Shown: positions 26,819-36,572 of the stretch, in pieces
How the letters are laid out: every line of letters begins with the position of its first letter
Numbering within the stretch: the stretch's first letter is position 1
Position numbers and translations under genes: made by a program
Assembly: GCA_965197005.1 (NCBI GenBank)
Contig: OZ239982.1
Span: forward strand, 310,001-374,000
Source of the DNA: G965197005 sp965197005
GTDB lineage: Bacteria; Pseudomonadota; Gammaproteobacteria; Pseudomonadales; Oceanobacteraceae
DNA: 64,000 bases
Direction of reading: 5' to 3'
The notes under the pieces: model-generated
What the model saw: only the letters and a program-made list of their open reading frames with translations
Databases searched by the model: none
Told to the model about the DNA's origin: nothing

Positions 26819-27860
26819 TCTGGTAAATAGTGAATATCTACAAAGGTTATTAGAGTTTGTCAAAGTAAGGTATGTTGTGCCTTTAGACAGCTTTTTAATC
26901 TTGCTTTTGTTTTTATACAGCTTTTCATTGTTTCCTTATGGTATCTTCCATCTGGTTTTAGGCAATATCTACTTTTTTTATGCAAGCCTTATTTCTGGAT
27001 TTTTATTACTCACTGCAAATATATATCATTCTTTATTTGAATTTAGTCATTATCAAAAATTTATTATTGGATTTATTTTTGCTGTTTTGCATTTTTTCTT
27101 TTTATTTTTCTTGTGCATGATTGCAGGTAATGAAAATATCATTTTATTTTGGTTTTATCCTGGTGCATTGGTGTTTTATTGTATTGTTAGCCCTGTATTT
27201 GCAGCATTTTTTAATCTTATCTTAATGGGCTTGGTTTATCTTTTATTAGGTGAGTATTTATCATCGGTAAGTCTTGTTTTATTTGTGGGTATGTACTTTG
27301 TTATCATCTTCTTTGCTCATATTGTTGCAACTAAAATTTGTGCAGATAAACAAGAGCTTAAAAAAATTATGACAATAGATAGTATTACAGGTTTAAAAAA
27401 TCACTTAGCATTAACAGAAATGTTAAAAGAACAAAAACTTAATTTTTTATTCCAGAAAAAGAAAAAATTTAATTATGTTGTCTATTTTGATATTGAAAAT
27501 TCAAAAGAAATTAGTGAAAGATTTGGTCATTCTGTAAAAGATATTGTTTCTCAAAGGCTGGCTAAAATAGTGAATAGGTTTGTTGATAAAGAGGATTATT
27601 TATATCGCTATGGCAATAAAGGATTTATTTTATTTAGTAAACAGAGTATAGAAAGTTTAGAAAAAATAGACGAATTAAAAGATAAAATATCAAAAACCAA
27701 TATTCTTACAGAAGCAGGGCCTATTCATATTTGTTATGGGGTTGCAATTAAAGATAAAAACACTTCCTTAGAAGATATGATGACACAAGCAGATAAAGCA
27801 TTGTTGGCTGCAAAAATAACAAACTCTACAAATTTAATTAAATCAGATTTGGTTGTTTAA
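26811..27860 (+). CDS. Membrane protein with degenerate GGDEF domain (first of pair)
   Basis: 349 residues. About six hydrophobic helices in residues 20-180 (for example SFLILLLFLYSFSLF, FAVLHFFFLFFLCMIA) form a membrane sensor, followed by a GGDEF-fold domain from 'MTIDSITGLKNHLAL'. The active-site loop reads YGNKGF instead of GGDEF, and the substrate segment reads YFDIENSKEISERFGH, so cyclase activity is not expected. The GTG start is assigned by frame only. Its stop lies one base before the ATG of the next, similarly built gene; very A+T-rich like its partner. Confidence 0.75.
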   Translation: MNSLVNSEYLQRLLEFVKVRYVVPLDSFLILLLFLYSFSLFPYGIFHLVLGNIYFFYASLISGFLLLTANIYHSLFEFSHYQKFIIGFIFAVLHFFFLFFLCMIAGNENIILFWFYPGALVFYCIVSPVFAAFFNLILMGLVYLLLGEYLSSVSLVLFVGMYFVIIFFAHIVATKICADKQELKKIMTIDSITGLKNHLALTEMLKEQKLNFLFQKKKKFNYVVYFDIENSKEISERFGHSVKDIVSQRLAKIVNRFVDKEDYLYRYGNKGFILFSKQSIESLEKIDELKDKISKTNILTEAGPIHICYGVAIKDKNTSLEDMMTQADKALLAAKITNSTNLIKSDLVV

Positions 27861-27861
27861 A

Positions 27862-28890
27862 ATGCTTAGAAAACTTAATCCTCAAAAGAAAAAATATACG
27901 GCAGATTACTTTTTAAGTAGTGATTATGAAACGCACTTCTTATTTATTAAATCACAATCTGTATTTGTATTGTTATTTATTTTGCCTTTGGTTTTTTATC
28001 GTTTTTATCAGGGTAAATATGCAGTGGCATTAATTAATTTTACGATTATCCTTTTTATTTTCTTGATTAATTATTTGATTTATAAAAGGAATAAAAAAAA
28101 TTATGCGCTTATTCTAAGTTATTTCATTCCTCTTTTTTATGTGGTTGCCGCTTATTTTTCTATTAGGTTAAGTGGTGGAGATAATCTATTTTTAACCTAT
28201 GCCGTTTGCTTTATTTTGTTTTTTTCAATAAAACAAACCTATGCATTTGTATTTTCTGTTGCTTTTTTTATTTTATTCTTTTTGGAAGTGTATAAAAGTC
28301 ATAGTGTGTTAGAAAATATGGAGCTTTTTATAAGCTATTTCTTTGTAGTGTTAACTTCCTATTTATTAAATATGCAAATGCAGAAAACAAAACACAAATT
28401 AAATAAATTCAGCTCTTATGATTCATTAACTCAGGCTAGAAACAAACAAGCACTATTGGAAGATTCTCGTCGATTTTCGCAATTAAATGCCTTGCCAGAT
28501 TTTGAACATAGCATTTATATGCTTTTAATTGATGCCGATGATTTTAACCAGTTAAATGAAAAATATGGTTATTTTTATGGTGATCATGCGTTAGCAGAAT
28601 TAAAAAACTGTCTTGATAAGTGTATTGGTGCTCAAGATATGCTGTATTACCTTGAGAGAGATCGCTTTATCGTGGTCTCTGAAAATACAGATGAGCATAT
28701 TCTATTGTTTGCAAATCATATTTGCGACAGCATTGCTCAGGCTAAAATTCATAAGTTTGAGTCTGTTTCTGTTTCTATTGGGGTTAAAAAATTGGAGCAA
28801 GACGAAGATTTTGCTCATTGGTTTGAACACACACAATTGGCTTTAAAGCAGGCGAAAAAAATGGGCAAAAGCAGTGTCGCTTTTGCCTAA
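27862..28890 (+). CDS. Membrane protein with degenerate GGDEF domain (second of pair)
   Basis: 342 residues. Hydrophobic helices fill residues about 35-165 (FVLLFILPLVFYRFY, FTIILFIFLINYLIY, FVFSVAFFILFFLEV), then a GGDEF-fold domain from 'SSYDSLTQARNKQALLE'. The loop that should be GGDEF reads LERDRF, so it is probably a non-catalytic c-di-GMP or GTP sensor, or simply decayed. ATG 27862 comes directly after the stop of the first paralogue, which implies coupling. Convergent with proS, seven bases apart. Confidence 0.75.
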   Translation: MLRKLNPQKKKYTADYFLSSDYETHFLFIKSQSVFVLLFILPLVFYRFYQGKYAVALINFTIILFIFLINYLIYKRNKKNYALILSYFIPLFYVVAAYFSIRLSGGDNLFLTYAVCFILFFSIKQTYAFVFSVAFFILFFLEVYKSHSVLENMELFISYFFVVLTSYLLNMQMQKTKHKLNKFSSYDSLTQARNKQALLEDSRRFSQLNALPDFEHSIYMLLIDADDFNQLNEKYGYFYGDHALAELKNCLDKCIGAQDMLYYLERDRFIVVSENTDEHILLFANHICDSIAQAKIHKFESVSVSIGVKKLEQDEDFAHWFEHTQLALKQAKKMGKSSVAFA

Positions 28891-28897
28891 ATTAAAT

Positions 28898-30625
28898 TTA
28901 AAGTTGAATACGCTGTTTTAATTTTGCAATTAGGGTATCTATAGCAAGCTCTTCATTATCCGTAGCGGTGCGCGCTTTATATTCAACTGTGCCTGAATTT
29001 AATCCACGCTCACTAATAATTAAACGGTGAGGAATGCCCATTAATTCCATATCAGCAAACTTCACGCCTGGGCTGGTTTTTTTATCTCTATCATCTAAAA
29101 ATACACTAAAGCCTGCTTCTGTTAATGCATGGTAAAGCTGTTCTGTTTGCTGTTTAACCTGCTCATTTTTATGCATATTCATGGGTACAATACCAATATG
29201 AAAAGGTGCTAGGGCATCAGGCCAAATAATGCCTTTTTCATCATGGTTTTGCTCAATAGCAGCAGCAACAATGCGACTCACTCCAATGCCATAACAACCC
29301 ATAAGCATCGTTTTAGTTTTGCCATTTTCGTCTAATACGGTGGCATTTAAAGCACGGGTATATTTATCGCCTAATTGAAATACATGGCCTACTTCAATGC
29401 CACGTTTGACTTCAAGTGTCCCTTTACCACAAGGACTTTTATCTCCAGCTTGCACATTACGGATATCGACGACTTCAGGCAACGGCAAGTCTCGTCCCCA
29501 ATTCATGCCCTGGTAGTGAGTGTCGGTTTTATTCGCACCAGTAATAAAGTCACTGAGGCTGGCGGCGCTTAAATCTGCATAAATCTTACCGCTAAAATTC
29601 AAGGGTCCACAAAAACCTGCGCAACCTTGGCTTTGTGTAATCTCTTCAGGAGTTGCCATGGTCAAAGGGCTAAAAACGCCTGCTAATTTTTCCGCTTTAA
29701 TTTCATTTAACTGATGGTCGCCTCTAAGTAATAATAGCACTGCTTGACTTGTTTCTTGGTTATCGGTGTCGCTTTTAACCAATACTGCTTTTAGGGTTTG
29801 CTCTGGCTTGCAATTTAAACTGGCACACAATGTTTCAATACTATTGGCATTGGGGGTATGTACTTCATTTAATGGCATGCTTGGCGCATCTGCTTGGGTT
29901 TTATCTGCAACCGCTTCAGCACGCTCCATATTAGCGGCATAGTCACTTTGATTAGAAAATACAATGGTATCTTCCCCTGACTCTGCAAGCACATGAAACT
30001 CATGGGATACCGCGCCACCTATGCTGCCAGAGTCTGCCAAAACAGCACGAAACTTAAGTCCCAAACGGGTAAAAATGCGGGTATATGCCTGATACATATT
30101 GGTATAGGTTTGCTCAAGGCTAAGGTTGTCATTATGAAAAGAATAGGCATCTTTCATCAAAAATTCACGGGCTCGCATAACACCAAACCGAGGGCGTGTT
30201 TCATCACGGAATTTAGTTTGAATTTGGTATAAATTAAGCGGTAATTGTTTATAGCTGCTAATTTGGTTACGTATTAAGTCAGTAATGACTTCTTCATGGG
30301 TTGGACCAAAGCAAAAATCACGGTTATGACGATCTTTAAGGCGCAGTAATTCACCACCATATTCTTGCCAACGCCCAGATTCTTGCCATAGCTCTGCTGG
30401 TTGAACATTGGGCATTAACATTTCTAAAGCACCTGCATTGTTCATTTCTTCACGTACAATATGTTCTACTTTTCTAAGAACCAATAAACCAAGTGGCAAC
30501 CAAGTGTAAAGCCCTGATGCAAGTTTGCGAATCATGCCAGCTCTTAGCATGAGTTTGTGGCTCACAATGACTGCATCAGCTGGGGTTTCTTTTTCTGTGG
30601 CAATTAAAAATTCAGTAGCGCGCAT
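28898..30625 (-). CDS. proS: Prolyl-tRNA synthetase, bacterial type with editing insertion
   Basis: 575 residues. Class II synthetase; motif 2 region 'TKFRDETRPRFGVMRAREF' and the tail 'YGIGVSRIVAAAIEQNHDE' are typical. The middle section (about 225-385, containing 'LKAVLVKSD' and 'VLLLLRGDHQLNEIKAEKL') is the YbaK-like editing domain that clears Ala-tRNA(Pro). The C-terminal anticodon-binding domain runs from 'IGIVPMNMHKNEQVKQ'. Confidence 0.96.
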   Translation of the reverse strand: MRATEFLIATEKETPADAVIVSHKLMLRAGMIRKLASGLYTWLPLGLLVLRKVEHIVREEMNNAGALEMLMPNVQPAELWQESGRWQEYGGELLRLKDRHNRDFCFGPTHEEVITDLIRNQISSYKQLPLNLYQIQTKFRDETRPRFGVMRAREFLMKDAYSFHNDNLSLEQTYTNMYQAYTRIFTRLGLKFRAVLADSGSIGGAVSHEFHVLAESGEDTIVFSNQSDYAANMERAEAVADKTQADAPSMPLNEVHTPNANSIETLCASLNCKPEQTLKAVLVKSDTDNQETSQAVLLLLRGDHQLNEIKAEKLAGVFSPLTMATPEEITQSQGCAGFCGPLNFSGKIYADLSAASLSDFITGANKTDTHYQGMNWGRDLPLPEVVDIRNVQAGDKSPCGKGTLEVKRGIEVGHVFQLGDKYTRALNATVLDENGKTKTMLMGCYGIGVSRIVAAAIEQNHDEKGIIWPDALAPFHIGIVPMNMHKNEQVKQQTEQLYHALTEAGFSVFLDDRDKKTSPGVKFADMELMGIPHRLIISERGLNSGTVEYKARTATDNEELAIDTLIAKLKQRIQL

Positions 30626-30725
30626 AAGCTCTCTTTTAAAGTTGAATGATAAAAGATGAATTGTAAGGTTATCTGCCTGCTTTGACGAGAGGGCATGGCG
30701 GTTTTCTTTAATTTATATATATGAA

Positions 30726-31634
30726 TTATGCATTGAGCTGTTTTAAATGGATAATTAATTGGTTCAGTTGAGGTGTCATTAAACGGCTTCGTAGTCGCCA
30801 TAAGCCAATCTCTGCGGTATGTATAAAAGGAGTGTTAATTGGCATGAGTCCTGAATTACCAACGCTACCATCGGCTTGAATATCACCACAGGCGACGGTA
30901 ATCAAGTCATGATTTTGGGCGATTTTAACGGCTTGTTGTAAGTCGGTAGTTTCAAAATCAGGCTTGTCTGAACGTAAGATAAATTGTTTGATATTGCCTG
31001 AAAGTTCATTTAAGTATCTAGGTGGTATGGGAGGTAACATAATTTTAAACATGGATAAGTCATGCAGGATTTCAGCAAAATTAAGGCATTTATGTACAGC
31101 ATGACTTGCTCTGGCAACAAAATAAAGTGGTTTTTTAAGCAGACTAATGACTTCATATTCTGAAGGATCTTCAAGTTGCTCTAAATTGCCCACATCATAT
31201 AATAAACAGTGATAAACATGCTGATCTAAATCTTGGCGCAAACTTTCAAATGCAGCAGTTTTTGCCTGTATGCGTAAACTTGAATTACTGGTAATTAGTT
31301 GCCCTATCAGAGGATTAACCAGCTCTGCATGTGCCAGTGGCCCACAGCCAATATTTAATGTGCCTTTACTACCATGACTTAAGAGCTGTGCTTGCTCTAG
31401 TAAGTCATCTTCAGCGCATACACATTGGTTGGCATGTTTATAAAGCTGCTTTGCTGCATTGGTAGCAATTAATTTACGAGTATGTCGCTCAAATAGCTTA
31501 AGTTGCAAATAGGCTTCTAATTTTTGCAAACTTTTGCTGATGGCAGACTGGTTAACGCCTGCTTTTTCTGCTGCCTTTCCAATGCTTTGTAGTTGATAAA
31601 CCAATAAAAAATGGCGTAATTGCGTGTTGTTCAT
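30726..31634 (-). CDS. LysR-family regulator divergent from the alkylsulfatase gene
   Basis: 302 residues. N-terminal winged helix-turn-helix (MNNTQLRHFLLVYQLQSIGKAAEK region; 'GKAAEKAGVNQSAISKSLQKLE'-type helix pair) and a C-terminal effector domain. The gene is divergent from the alkylsulfatase with 123 bases between starts, the standard arrangement for a LysR regulator controlling its neighbour. In Pseudomonas aeruginosa the alkylsulfatase sdsA1 is paired with the LysR gene sdsB1; the same relation is inferred here. Confidence 0.88.
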   Translation of the reverse strand: MNNTQLRHFLLVYQLQSIGKAAEKAGVNQSAISKSLQKLEAYLQLKLFERHTRKLIATNAAKQLYKHANQCVCAEDDLLEQAQLLSHGSKGTLNIGCGPLAHAELVNPLIGQLITSNSSLRIQAKTAAFESLRQDLDQHVYHCLLYDVGNLEQLEDPSEYEVISLLKKPLYFVARASHAVHKCLNFAEILHDLSMFKIMLPPIPPRYLNELSGNIKQFILRSDKPDFETTDLQQAVKIAQNHDLITVACGDIQADGSVGNSGLMPINTPFIHTAEIGLWRLRSRLMTPQLNQLIIHLKQLNA

Positions 31635-31757
31635 AGGCAGGTTATTTATTCCAGTTAGTGTAAGTTATATTCCAAACAGGAAGCTAAAAACGGCTTATTA
31701 TGCATTGTATGCTTATTTTGAGCATAAAAAAATAATATTTACTCAAGGAAGCCTATT

Positions 31758-33734
31758 ATGATTTTTTATATTAGCAAACACATCATGTTAGTTTCTTTTT
31801 TATTGATGTTAATGATGGGTAGTCTATTTGCCAGTGCAGAAAAGAGTGCGACAGATTTTACTAAAAAGATTAATTTGCAACATGCTCATCAGCTACCCAT
31901 TAATCAACAAGAAGATGTAATTAGTGCCCAGCGAGGCTTTATTGCTACTTTAGATGGTGGGCTGATTTATAACGATAAAAAAGACGTTGTGTATGATATT
32001 AATCAATACAGTTTTATAACAGGTAAAGCACCCGATACCGTACACCCGGGCTTATGGCGACAAAGTCAGTTAAATCAAAAAAATGGATTATTTAAGGTGA
32101 CAGAAGGCATTTATCAGGTGCGTAATTTTGATTTAGCCAATATGACTTTTGTGCGTAGCAAAACTGGCTGGATTGTGATTGACCCCTTACTCTCACCAGC
32201 TACTGCCAAAGCAGCTAAAAAATTAGTTGATGAAAAATTAGGTAAATTACCTGTCTCAGCGGTTTTGATTACCCATTCTCATGTGGATCATTTTGGCGGC
32301 ATACGAGGTATTGTCAGCGAGCAAGATTATCAAAGTGGCAAAATTCCCATTTATGCGCCAGAAGGATTTTTTGAGCATGCCATTAGTGAAAACGTGATGG
32401 CAGGCAATGCTATGCTACGGCGAGCTTCTTATATGTTTGGTAATTTATTAGACAAAAATGCTCAAGGTACAGTGGGTTCTGGTTTGGGGCAAACGGTCTC
32501 ATCAGGAGAGCCAAGTGTTTTACCTCCCATGCACAGCATCAGTGCCTCTGAGGGGGAAAGTAAAATTATTGATGGCTTGGAGGTGGAATTTATTTACACC
32601 CCTGAATCTGAAGCACCTGCGGAGATGGTTTTTTATTTTCCTAAATATCGTGCATTGTGCCAAGCAGAAATTATTAACCGTACTTTTCATAATCTTTATA
32701 CCTTGCGTGGTGCAAAGGTGCGTAATGGACAAAAATGGAGCGAATATATTGACCTTGTGATACAAAAATGGGGCAAGAAAACAGATATTTCATTTGGTAC
32801 ACATCATTGGCCTACATGGGGGAAAGAAAAAATAGTTGATTTCTGGCGTAAGCAACGAGACTTATACCGATTTGTACATGATCAGACTATGCGCCTTGCT
32901 AATAAAGGTATGACACCTAAAGAGATTGCAGAGGTTTTAACGTTGCCTAAAAGTTTAAGTCAAGAATTTTATAACCGAGATTATTACGGCGCATTAAGCC
33001 ATAATATCAAAGCACAATATCAGCTTTATTTTGGTTGGTTTGATGGTAACCCTGCCAATCTTAATCCATTACCAGCGACTGAGGTTGGTAAAAAATATGT
33101 TGCATTGGCAGGCGGTGCTAATGCATTGCTAGATAAAGCCCAAGCTGCTTTTGATAAGGGGGAATACCGCTGGGTAGCAGAGTTGGTTAACCACTTGGTA
33201 TTTGCCGAACCCAATAATAAATCTGCCCGTAAACTCTTAGCCGATACCTATGAACAGCTTGGCTATGTGGCAGAATCTGGACCTTGGCGTAACTTTTATT
33301 TAAGTGGTGCAAAAGAACTGCGTTATGGCGTACAAGAAAAGCAAATGCCCAAAGGATTTAGTCCCGATATGATGCGTGGTTTGCCAACTAAAGACCTATT
33401 TAACTATATGGCAATGAGCTTTAAAGGCAGTGAAGAAAAAGCCGCAAAAATGCAATATCGCTTTAACTTTATTCTACCAGATACCCAAGAAAAGCTGGCG
33501 TTATTAGTGAGTAATGGCGTGGTTAATCCACGTATGAATCAACAGGTTGATGATGCCACAGCCACCATTCGCATTAATCGCAATGATTTAAACGCCCTTA
33601 GCTTGGGTGAGGTTTCTGTACTGCGTTTAGTGCTCACTGGCAAACTTAAAGTACAGGGAGATTATCTTGATTTGGCTGCATTTTTCATGCAGATAGAAAA
33701 ATTTGAACCTTGGTTCAATATTGTCACGCCCTAG
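31758..33734 (+). CDS. Secreted alkyl sulfatase, metallo-beta-lactamase fold (SdsA1-like)
   Basis: 658 residues with an N-terminal signal peptide (LVSFLLMLMMGSLFASAE). The zinc site 'LITHSHVDHFGGIRG' lies near residues 170-184; further ligands are in 'CQAEIINRTFHNLY' and 'FGTHHWPTWG'. A dimerisation region and a C-terminal SCP2-like domain follow, as in SdsA1, which cleaves primary alkyl sulfates such as SDS to alcohol and sulfate. AAGGAAG precedes the ATG. A lipoprotein gene follows after 44 bases, and a LysR gene is divergent. Confidence 0.93.
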   Translation: MIFYISKHIMLVSFLLMLMMGSLFASAEKSATDFTKKINLQHAHQLPINQQEDVISAQRGFIATLDGGLIYNDKKDVVYDINQYSFITGKAPDTVHPGLWRQSQLNQKNGLFKVTEGIYQVRNFDLANMTFVRSKTGWIVIDPLLSPATAKAAKKLVDEKLGKLPVSAVLITHSHVDHFGGIRGIVSEQDYQSGKIPIYAPEGFFEHAISENVMAGNAMLRRASYMFGNLLDKNAQGTVGSGLGQTVSSGEPSVLPPMHSISASEGESKIIDGLEVEFIYTPESEAPAEMVFYFPKYRALCQAEIINRTFHNLYTLRGAKVRNGQKWSEYIDLVIQKWGKKTDISFGTHHWPTWGKEKIVDFWRKQRDLYRFVHDQTMRLANKGMTPKEIAEVLTLPKSLSQEFYNRDYYGALSHNIKAQYQLYFGWFDGNPANLNPLPATEVGKKYVALAGGANALLDKAQAAFDKGEYRWVAELVNHLVFAEPNNKSARKLLADTYEQLGYVAESGPWRNFYLSGAKELRYGVQEKQMPKGFSPDMMRGLPTKDLFNYMAMSFKGSEEKAAKMQYRFNFILPDTQEKLALLVSNGVVNPRMNQQVDDATATIRINRNDLNALSLGEVSVLRLVLTGKLKVQGDYLDLAAFFMQIEKFEPWFNIVTP

Positions 33735-33778
33735 TGGGTGATACAGCAAACTTAAAATAACAATAATGGAGAATAACC

Positions 33779-35131
33779 ATGCAAAAACTAACCTTATTAA
33801 TTGTCATTGCATTACTGAGCGCCTGTGGCGGCAGTCATTCACAGAGTCACAATGACTCGGTTGCTAATAACTTAGGTGCTGTGAGTGCCAGCGACGATAG
33901 TGCCTGCTTCTGGCAAGGGCCTTACAGCAAAGACAATCCTAAAACCAATTTTGCCTATCCAGATACTGGCGCCACTTATTGGAGCGCACGCTATACTTTG
34001 CCTGTTGGTGCAACCTTAACCCTTAATGGACAATACCCTTATGCTCGCTATAGCTCATTTAATAGCTATCGTGCTGATGCCTCGCCTGCTGATGCTATTA
34101 GTGATGCTGATATTGAGCCTAATGCTGGCTCGACTAATCCTTTTATTAATGGTCATAAAAGACTGCTTAGCGAGCGCAACTTTAGTTTAAATGTGCTGGC
34201 AGGAGAGCGACCTAGTGGTCATGTAGACAAAAATCATTTGTATAGCTATGTTAAAGCTGGCAAACAGGCAACCTTGTTGTATCGAGTGTATGTACCCAAT
34301 AAAGGTAAAAGCGCAAGCGGTGGTGTTGCATTGCCTAGCATTAAATTAACGCAAAGTGATGGCAATGTATTAACAGGTAAAGCGGCTTGTAATGCTCTTA
34401 AAGTGCAACAAAAACGGATTGCAGTGCCGTTGTTTCCAGCAAAAACCTATGCCTTTGCACGACAAAACAATCCTGCTAAAAACCCACCTATATGGCGAGC
34501 AGCTTATAATCCCCAGTTTACCATTCAATGTGCATTTTTAGGTAACTGTAACAGTGCGCCTAAGCGTCAGGTTGCTTGGTTTGCTAATTTAGATAATCAA
34601 TATATTGCAGCGTATATTGACCGCAATATCAAAGAAATTGCCGTAACCAGAGGTCAAATTCCCAAAGTGGTCAAAACCCTAAATGCCAATCCTACTTTTA
34701 TTACCACCGATGCACAGCTTAGGTATTGGTCTATTTGCCAAAATGAATTTTATTCACAAAAAGTGACAGACCGTCTTTATGACGAACAAATTAGTATTAA
34801 TGCTGACGGCAAATATACCATTGTAACCAGCTTGCCCAGTGCTCGACCTACAAATGCAAACAAAAAGTGCGGGGTAGAGTTTTTACCTTGGTCAGCACAA
34901 GGTGATGGCTTTGCACTGATTCCAGGGCAAGCTAACCATGCTACAGATGGCTTACTCATTGTGCGTAATATGAAGCCACTAAATGGCTTTAAGCAGAGCA
35001 TACAAAAAACCAAAACGCCAGGTGATGAAAAGGCCGTTTTAGGTGCATTTTTCCCAACCACCACTTATTACAGTAAAGCAGAGTTTGAAGCCTTAGATTG
35101 CCAAGCCCTATCTGCTGGCACGGCCTTATAA
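33779..35131 (+). CDS. Lipoprotein of unknown function downstream of the alkylsulfatase
   Basis: 450 residues. Lipobox LLSAC gives a lipidated Cys at about 16. The mature protein starts with a Ser/Asn-rich linker, then a region containing 'PVGATLTLNGQYPYARYSSFNSY' (split: PVGATLTLNGQ / YPYARYSSFNSY) and several cysteines. I do not recognise the family with certainty. Ribosome binding site 'ggagaataacc' is good, and the 44-base gap from the sulfatase gene suggests one operon, so a role in sulfate-ester or surfactant handling at the outer membrane is plausible but inferred. Confidence 0.8.
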   Translation: MQKLTLLIVIALLSACGGSHSQSHNDSVANNLGAVSASDDSACFWQGPYSKDNPKTNFAYPDTGATYWSARYTLPVGATLTLNGQYPYARYSSFNSYRADASPADAISDADIEPNAGSTNPFINGHKRLLSERNFSLNVLAGERPSGHVDKNHLYSYVKAGKQATLLYRVYVPNKGKSASGGVALPSIKLTQSDGNVLTGKAACNALKVQQKRIAVPLFPAKTYAFARQNNPAKNPPIWRAAYNPQFTIQCAFLGNCNSAPKRQVAWFANLDNQYIAAYIDRNIKEIAVTRGQIPKVVKTLNANPTFITTDAQLRYWSICQNEFYSQKVTDRLYDEQISINADGKYTIVTSLPSARPTNANKKCGVEFLPWSAQGDGFALIPGQANHATDGLLIVRNMKPLNGFKQSIQKTKTPGDEKAVLGAFFPTTTYYSKAEFEALDCQALSAGTAL

Positions 35132-35170
35132 TTAAACCAATAAAGTCTTCAGTTCAACTGATATATAGAG

Positions 35171-35198
35171 ACCACCCAAGCACTTTTGTTTGGGTGGT
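35171..35198. terminator. Hairpin after the alkylsulfatase operon
   Basis: Perfect 9-bp stem (accacccaa / ttgggtggt) with a ten-base loop, 40 bases past the lipoprotein gene and followed by 'attt'. Likely ends the operon although the T-run is short. Confidence 0.6.
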
Positions 35199-35362
35199 AT
35201 TTAAGTGACTAGCCGTTATGTAAGTGTCTCCAAAATAACCTGCTTATTTTTTACATCTCTTGATAAAGACTGTGATTTAAATCGTATTAAATAAGGCTTT
35301 TTTAGGCAGTATCAAAATTTAAACAGGTATTTGGCTTTGCGGTGTTTAAATACGTTGGTTTG

Positions 35363-36139
35363 TTAGCTGCTATATACTCCATTTAATACATCGATAAAAA
35401 AAAGGTTTAATTGGCTGAAATCCGTTTCTGTCTTCTTGTATTCTTGCGTTTTATTTTTAAATCTTGCTAATTCTGTTTCAATAAATTGACTGATGACCTC
35501 TACACGAGGTAAATAATCACTTTCAAAGGTTTTTTGTTTGTCTTTAAGTAGTTTTTTAATGGCAGCTTTTAATTTATCGTCAACGATTAACTGGTTGACT
35601 AAGACCTCAAACTCCATAGGGACAGCACTATCATTTTTTTCTATCCATTGCATGGCGAGTATCGGTCTAAGTACGTAAAAATATTTTTTAATACGAACGC
35701 TATTGGCTTGCAAATATTCTCTAAAATTGCCATTGGCCATATGCGAATAGTGGTAAAAACAAGAACTTGGAGAATATAGAGCAGGAATGAGAGCCTTAAA
35801 TGCTTTAGTAAATTCTTCATTTTGCTTATAAATAATTGGAGAGTTAAACCATTCAATTAAACTCGGATTTGATTTTCTAAGAAGTTTTAACGCTTTTTTT
35901 AAATCCCACCCGTTTATATCTAATAAGTCATTAATGGGTTGCTCAATCACATCTCGGCAGTATTCGTGATTAACCTGCAAATACCAGTTTTTGTATTGCA
36001 CATAGATAAAGCGCACATCAAAATCACTATCTGCCGATGGAAATCCCCAAGCACGACTTCCAGCTTCGCATGCATATAATATTTTTATATTATTTTCTTT
36101 TTCTAGTAGCTCAAGGTTTTCTAATATTTTCTCTCGCAT
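35363..36139 (-). CDS. RlaP-like nucleotidyltransferase (DNA polymerase beta superfamily)
   Basis: 258 residues. The nucleotidyltransferase signature is at residues about 26-41: GSRAWGFPSADSDFD, with the metal-binding DxD at about 39-41. The rest, including 'DLLDINGWDLKKALKLLRKSNPSLIEWFNSP' region (WDLKKALKLLRKSNPSLIEW), matches the PF10127 family, which includes the RlaP RNA-repair-associated enzyme and many solitary proteins of unknown substrate often found in variable DNA. AGGAT precedes the ATG. It lies 28 bases after a small exported-protein gene. Confidence 0.82.
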   Translation of the reverse strand: MREKILENLELLEKENNIKILYACEAGSRAWGFPSADSDFDVRFIYVQYKNWYLQVNHEYCRDVIEQPINDLLDINGWDLKKALKLLRKSNPSLIEWFNSPIIYKQNEEFTKAFKALIPALYSPSSCFYHYSHMANGNFREYLQANSVRIKKYFYVLRPILAMQWIEKNDSAVPMEFEVLVNQLIVDDKLKAAIKKLLKDKQKTFESDYLPRVEVISQFIETELARFKNKTQEYKKTETDFSQLNLFFIDVLNGVYSS

Positions 36140-36167
36140 TTGTATCCTATTTAAATTTGTATCCTAT
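36138..36167. repeat. Direct repeat of 13 bases in the gap before the nucleotidyltransferase
   Basis: 'atttgtatcctat' occurs twice (36138-36150 and 36155-36167) with a 17-base period. Read on the minus strand each copy contains AGGATACAAA, so the ribosome binding site of the nucleotidyltransferase gene is duplicated. Probably a local tandem duplication. Confidence 0.8.
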
Positions 36168-36572
36168 CTAAAAATGATAACCAGCTGAGAAAAAAACGGT
36201 GTTTTCATAATTCTTACTATTAGTAAATATATTTAGTTTTTGTAAACGAATTAGATCTAAGCCTGCTGACCAACCAGCACTATTTATACTTGAAAAGTAG
36301 TAGTTGATATTAGCACTAGTAGCAGTAATAAATAGCGAACCGAAAACACTGCCACCAATTGCCCAGTTATTACTTACTGCTCTCTCGTAGCCCAAAGCAA
36401 AACCTAAAATTCCAAGGCTAATTTTTCCTTTGTTTTTCCCTTGTTTTAATGCCCCCTGCCAACCGATTATGCCTGCATATTGGAGACCCATGCCAACTGA
36501 ATGATTAAATTCAATGGCATTACTCTGCTGTGTCGCCATGAGAAATATCGTAACTATTAGAATTTTATGCAT
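36168..36572 (-). CDS. Small exported protein, probably beta-rich, unknown function
   Basis: 134 residues from ATG 36572. Signal peptide 'KILIVTIFLMATQQSNA', then alternating hydrophobic/glycine segments (GMGLQYAGIIGWQG, SLGILGFALGYERA, NTVFFSAGYHF) ending in an aromatic residue, which resembles a small outer-membrane barrel or periplasmic beta protein. No family recognised. GAGG lies ten bases upstream of the ATG; an in-frame TTG at 36593 is less likely. Confidence 0.6.
   Translation of the reverse strand: MHKILIVTIFLMATQQSNAIEFNHSVGMGLQYAGIIGWQGALKQGKNKGKISLGILGFALGYERAVSNNWAIGGSVFGSLFITATSANINYYFSSINSAGWSAGLDLIRLQKLNIFTNSKNYENTVFFSAGYHF

Noticed and set aside
35333..35365. attC-like end (cgttggtttgttagctgc) beside the nucleotidyltransferase gene
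   Set aside because: Only one half-site was seen; no matching partner at attC spacing and no integrase, so a cassette origin is not supported.
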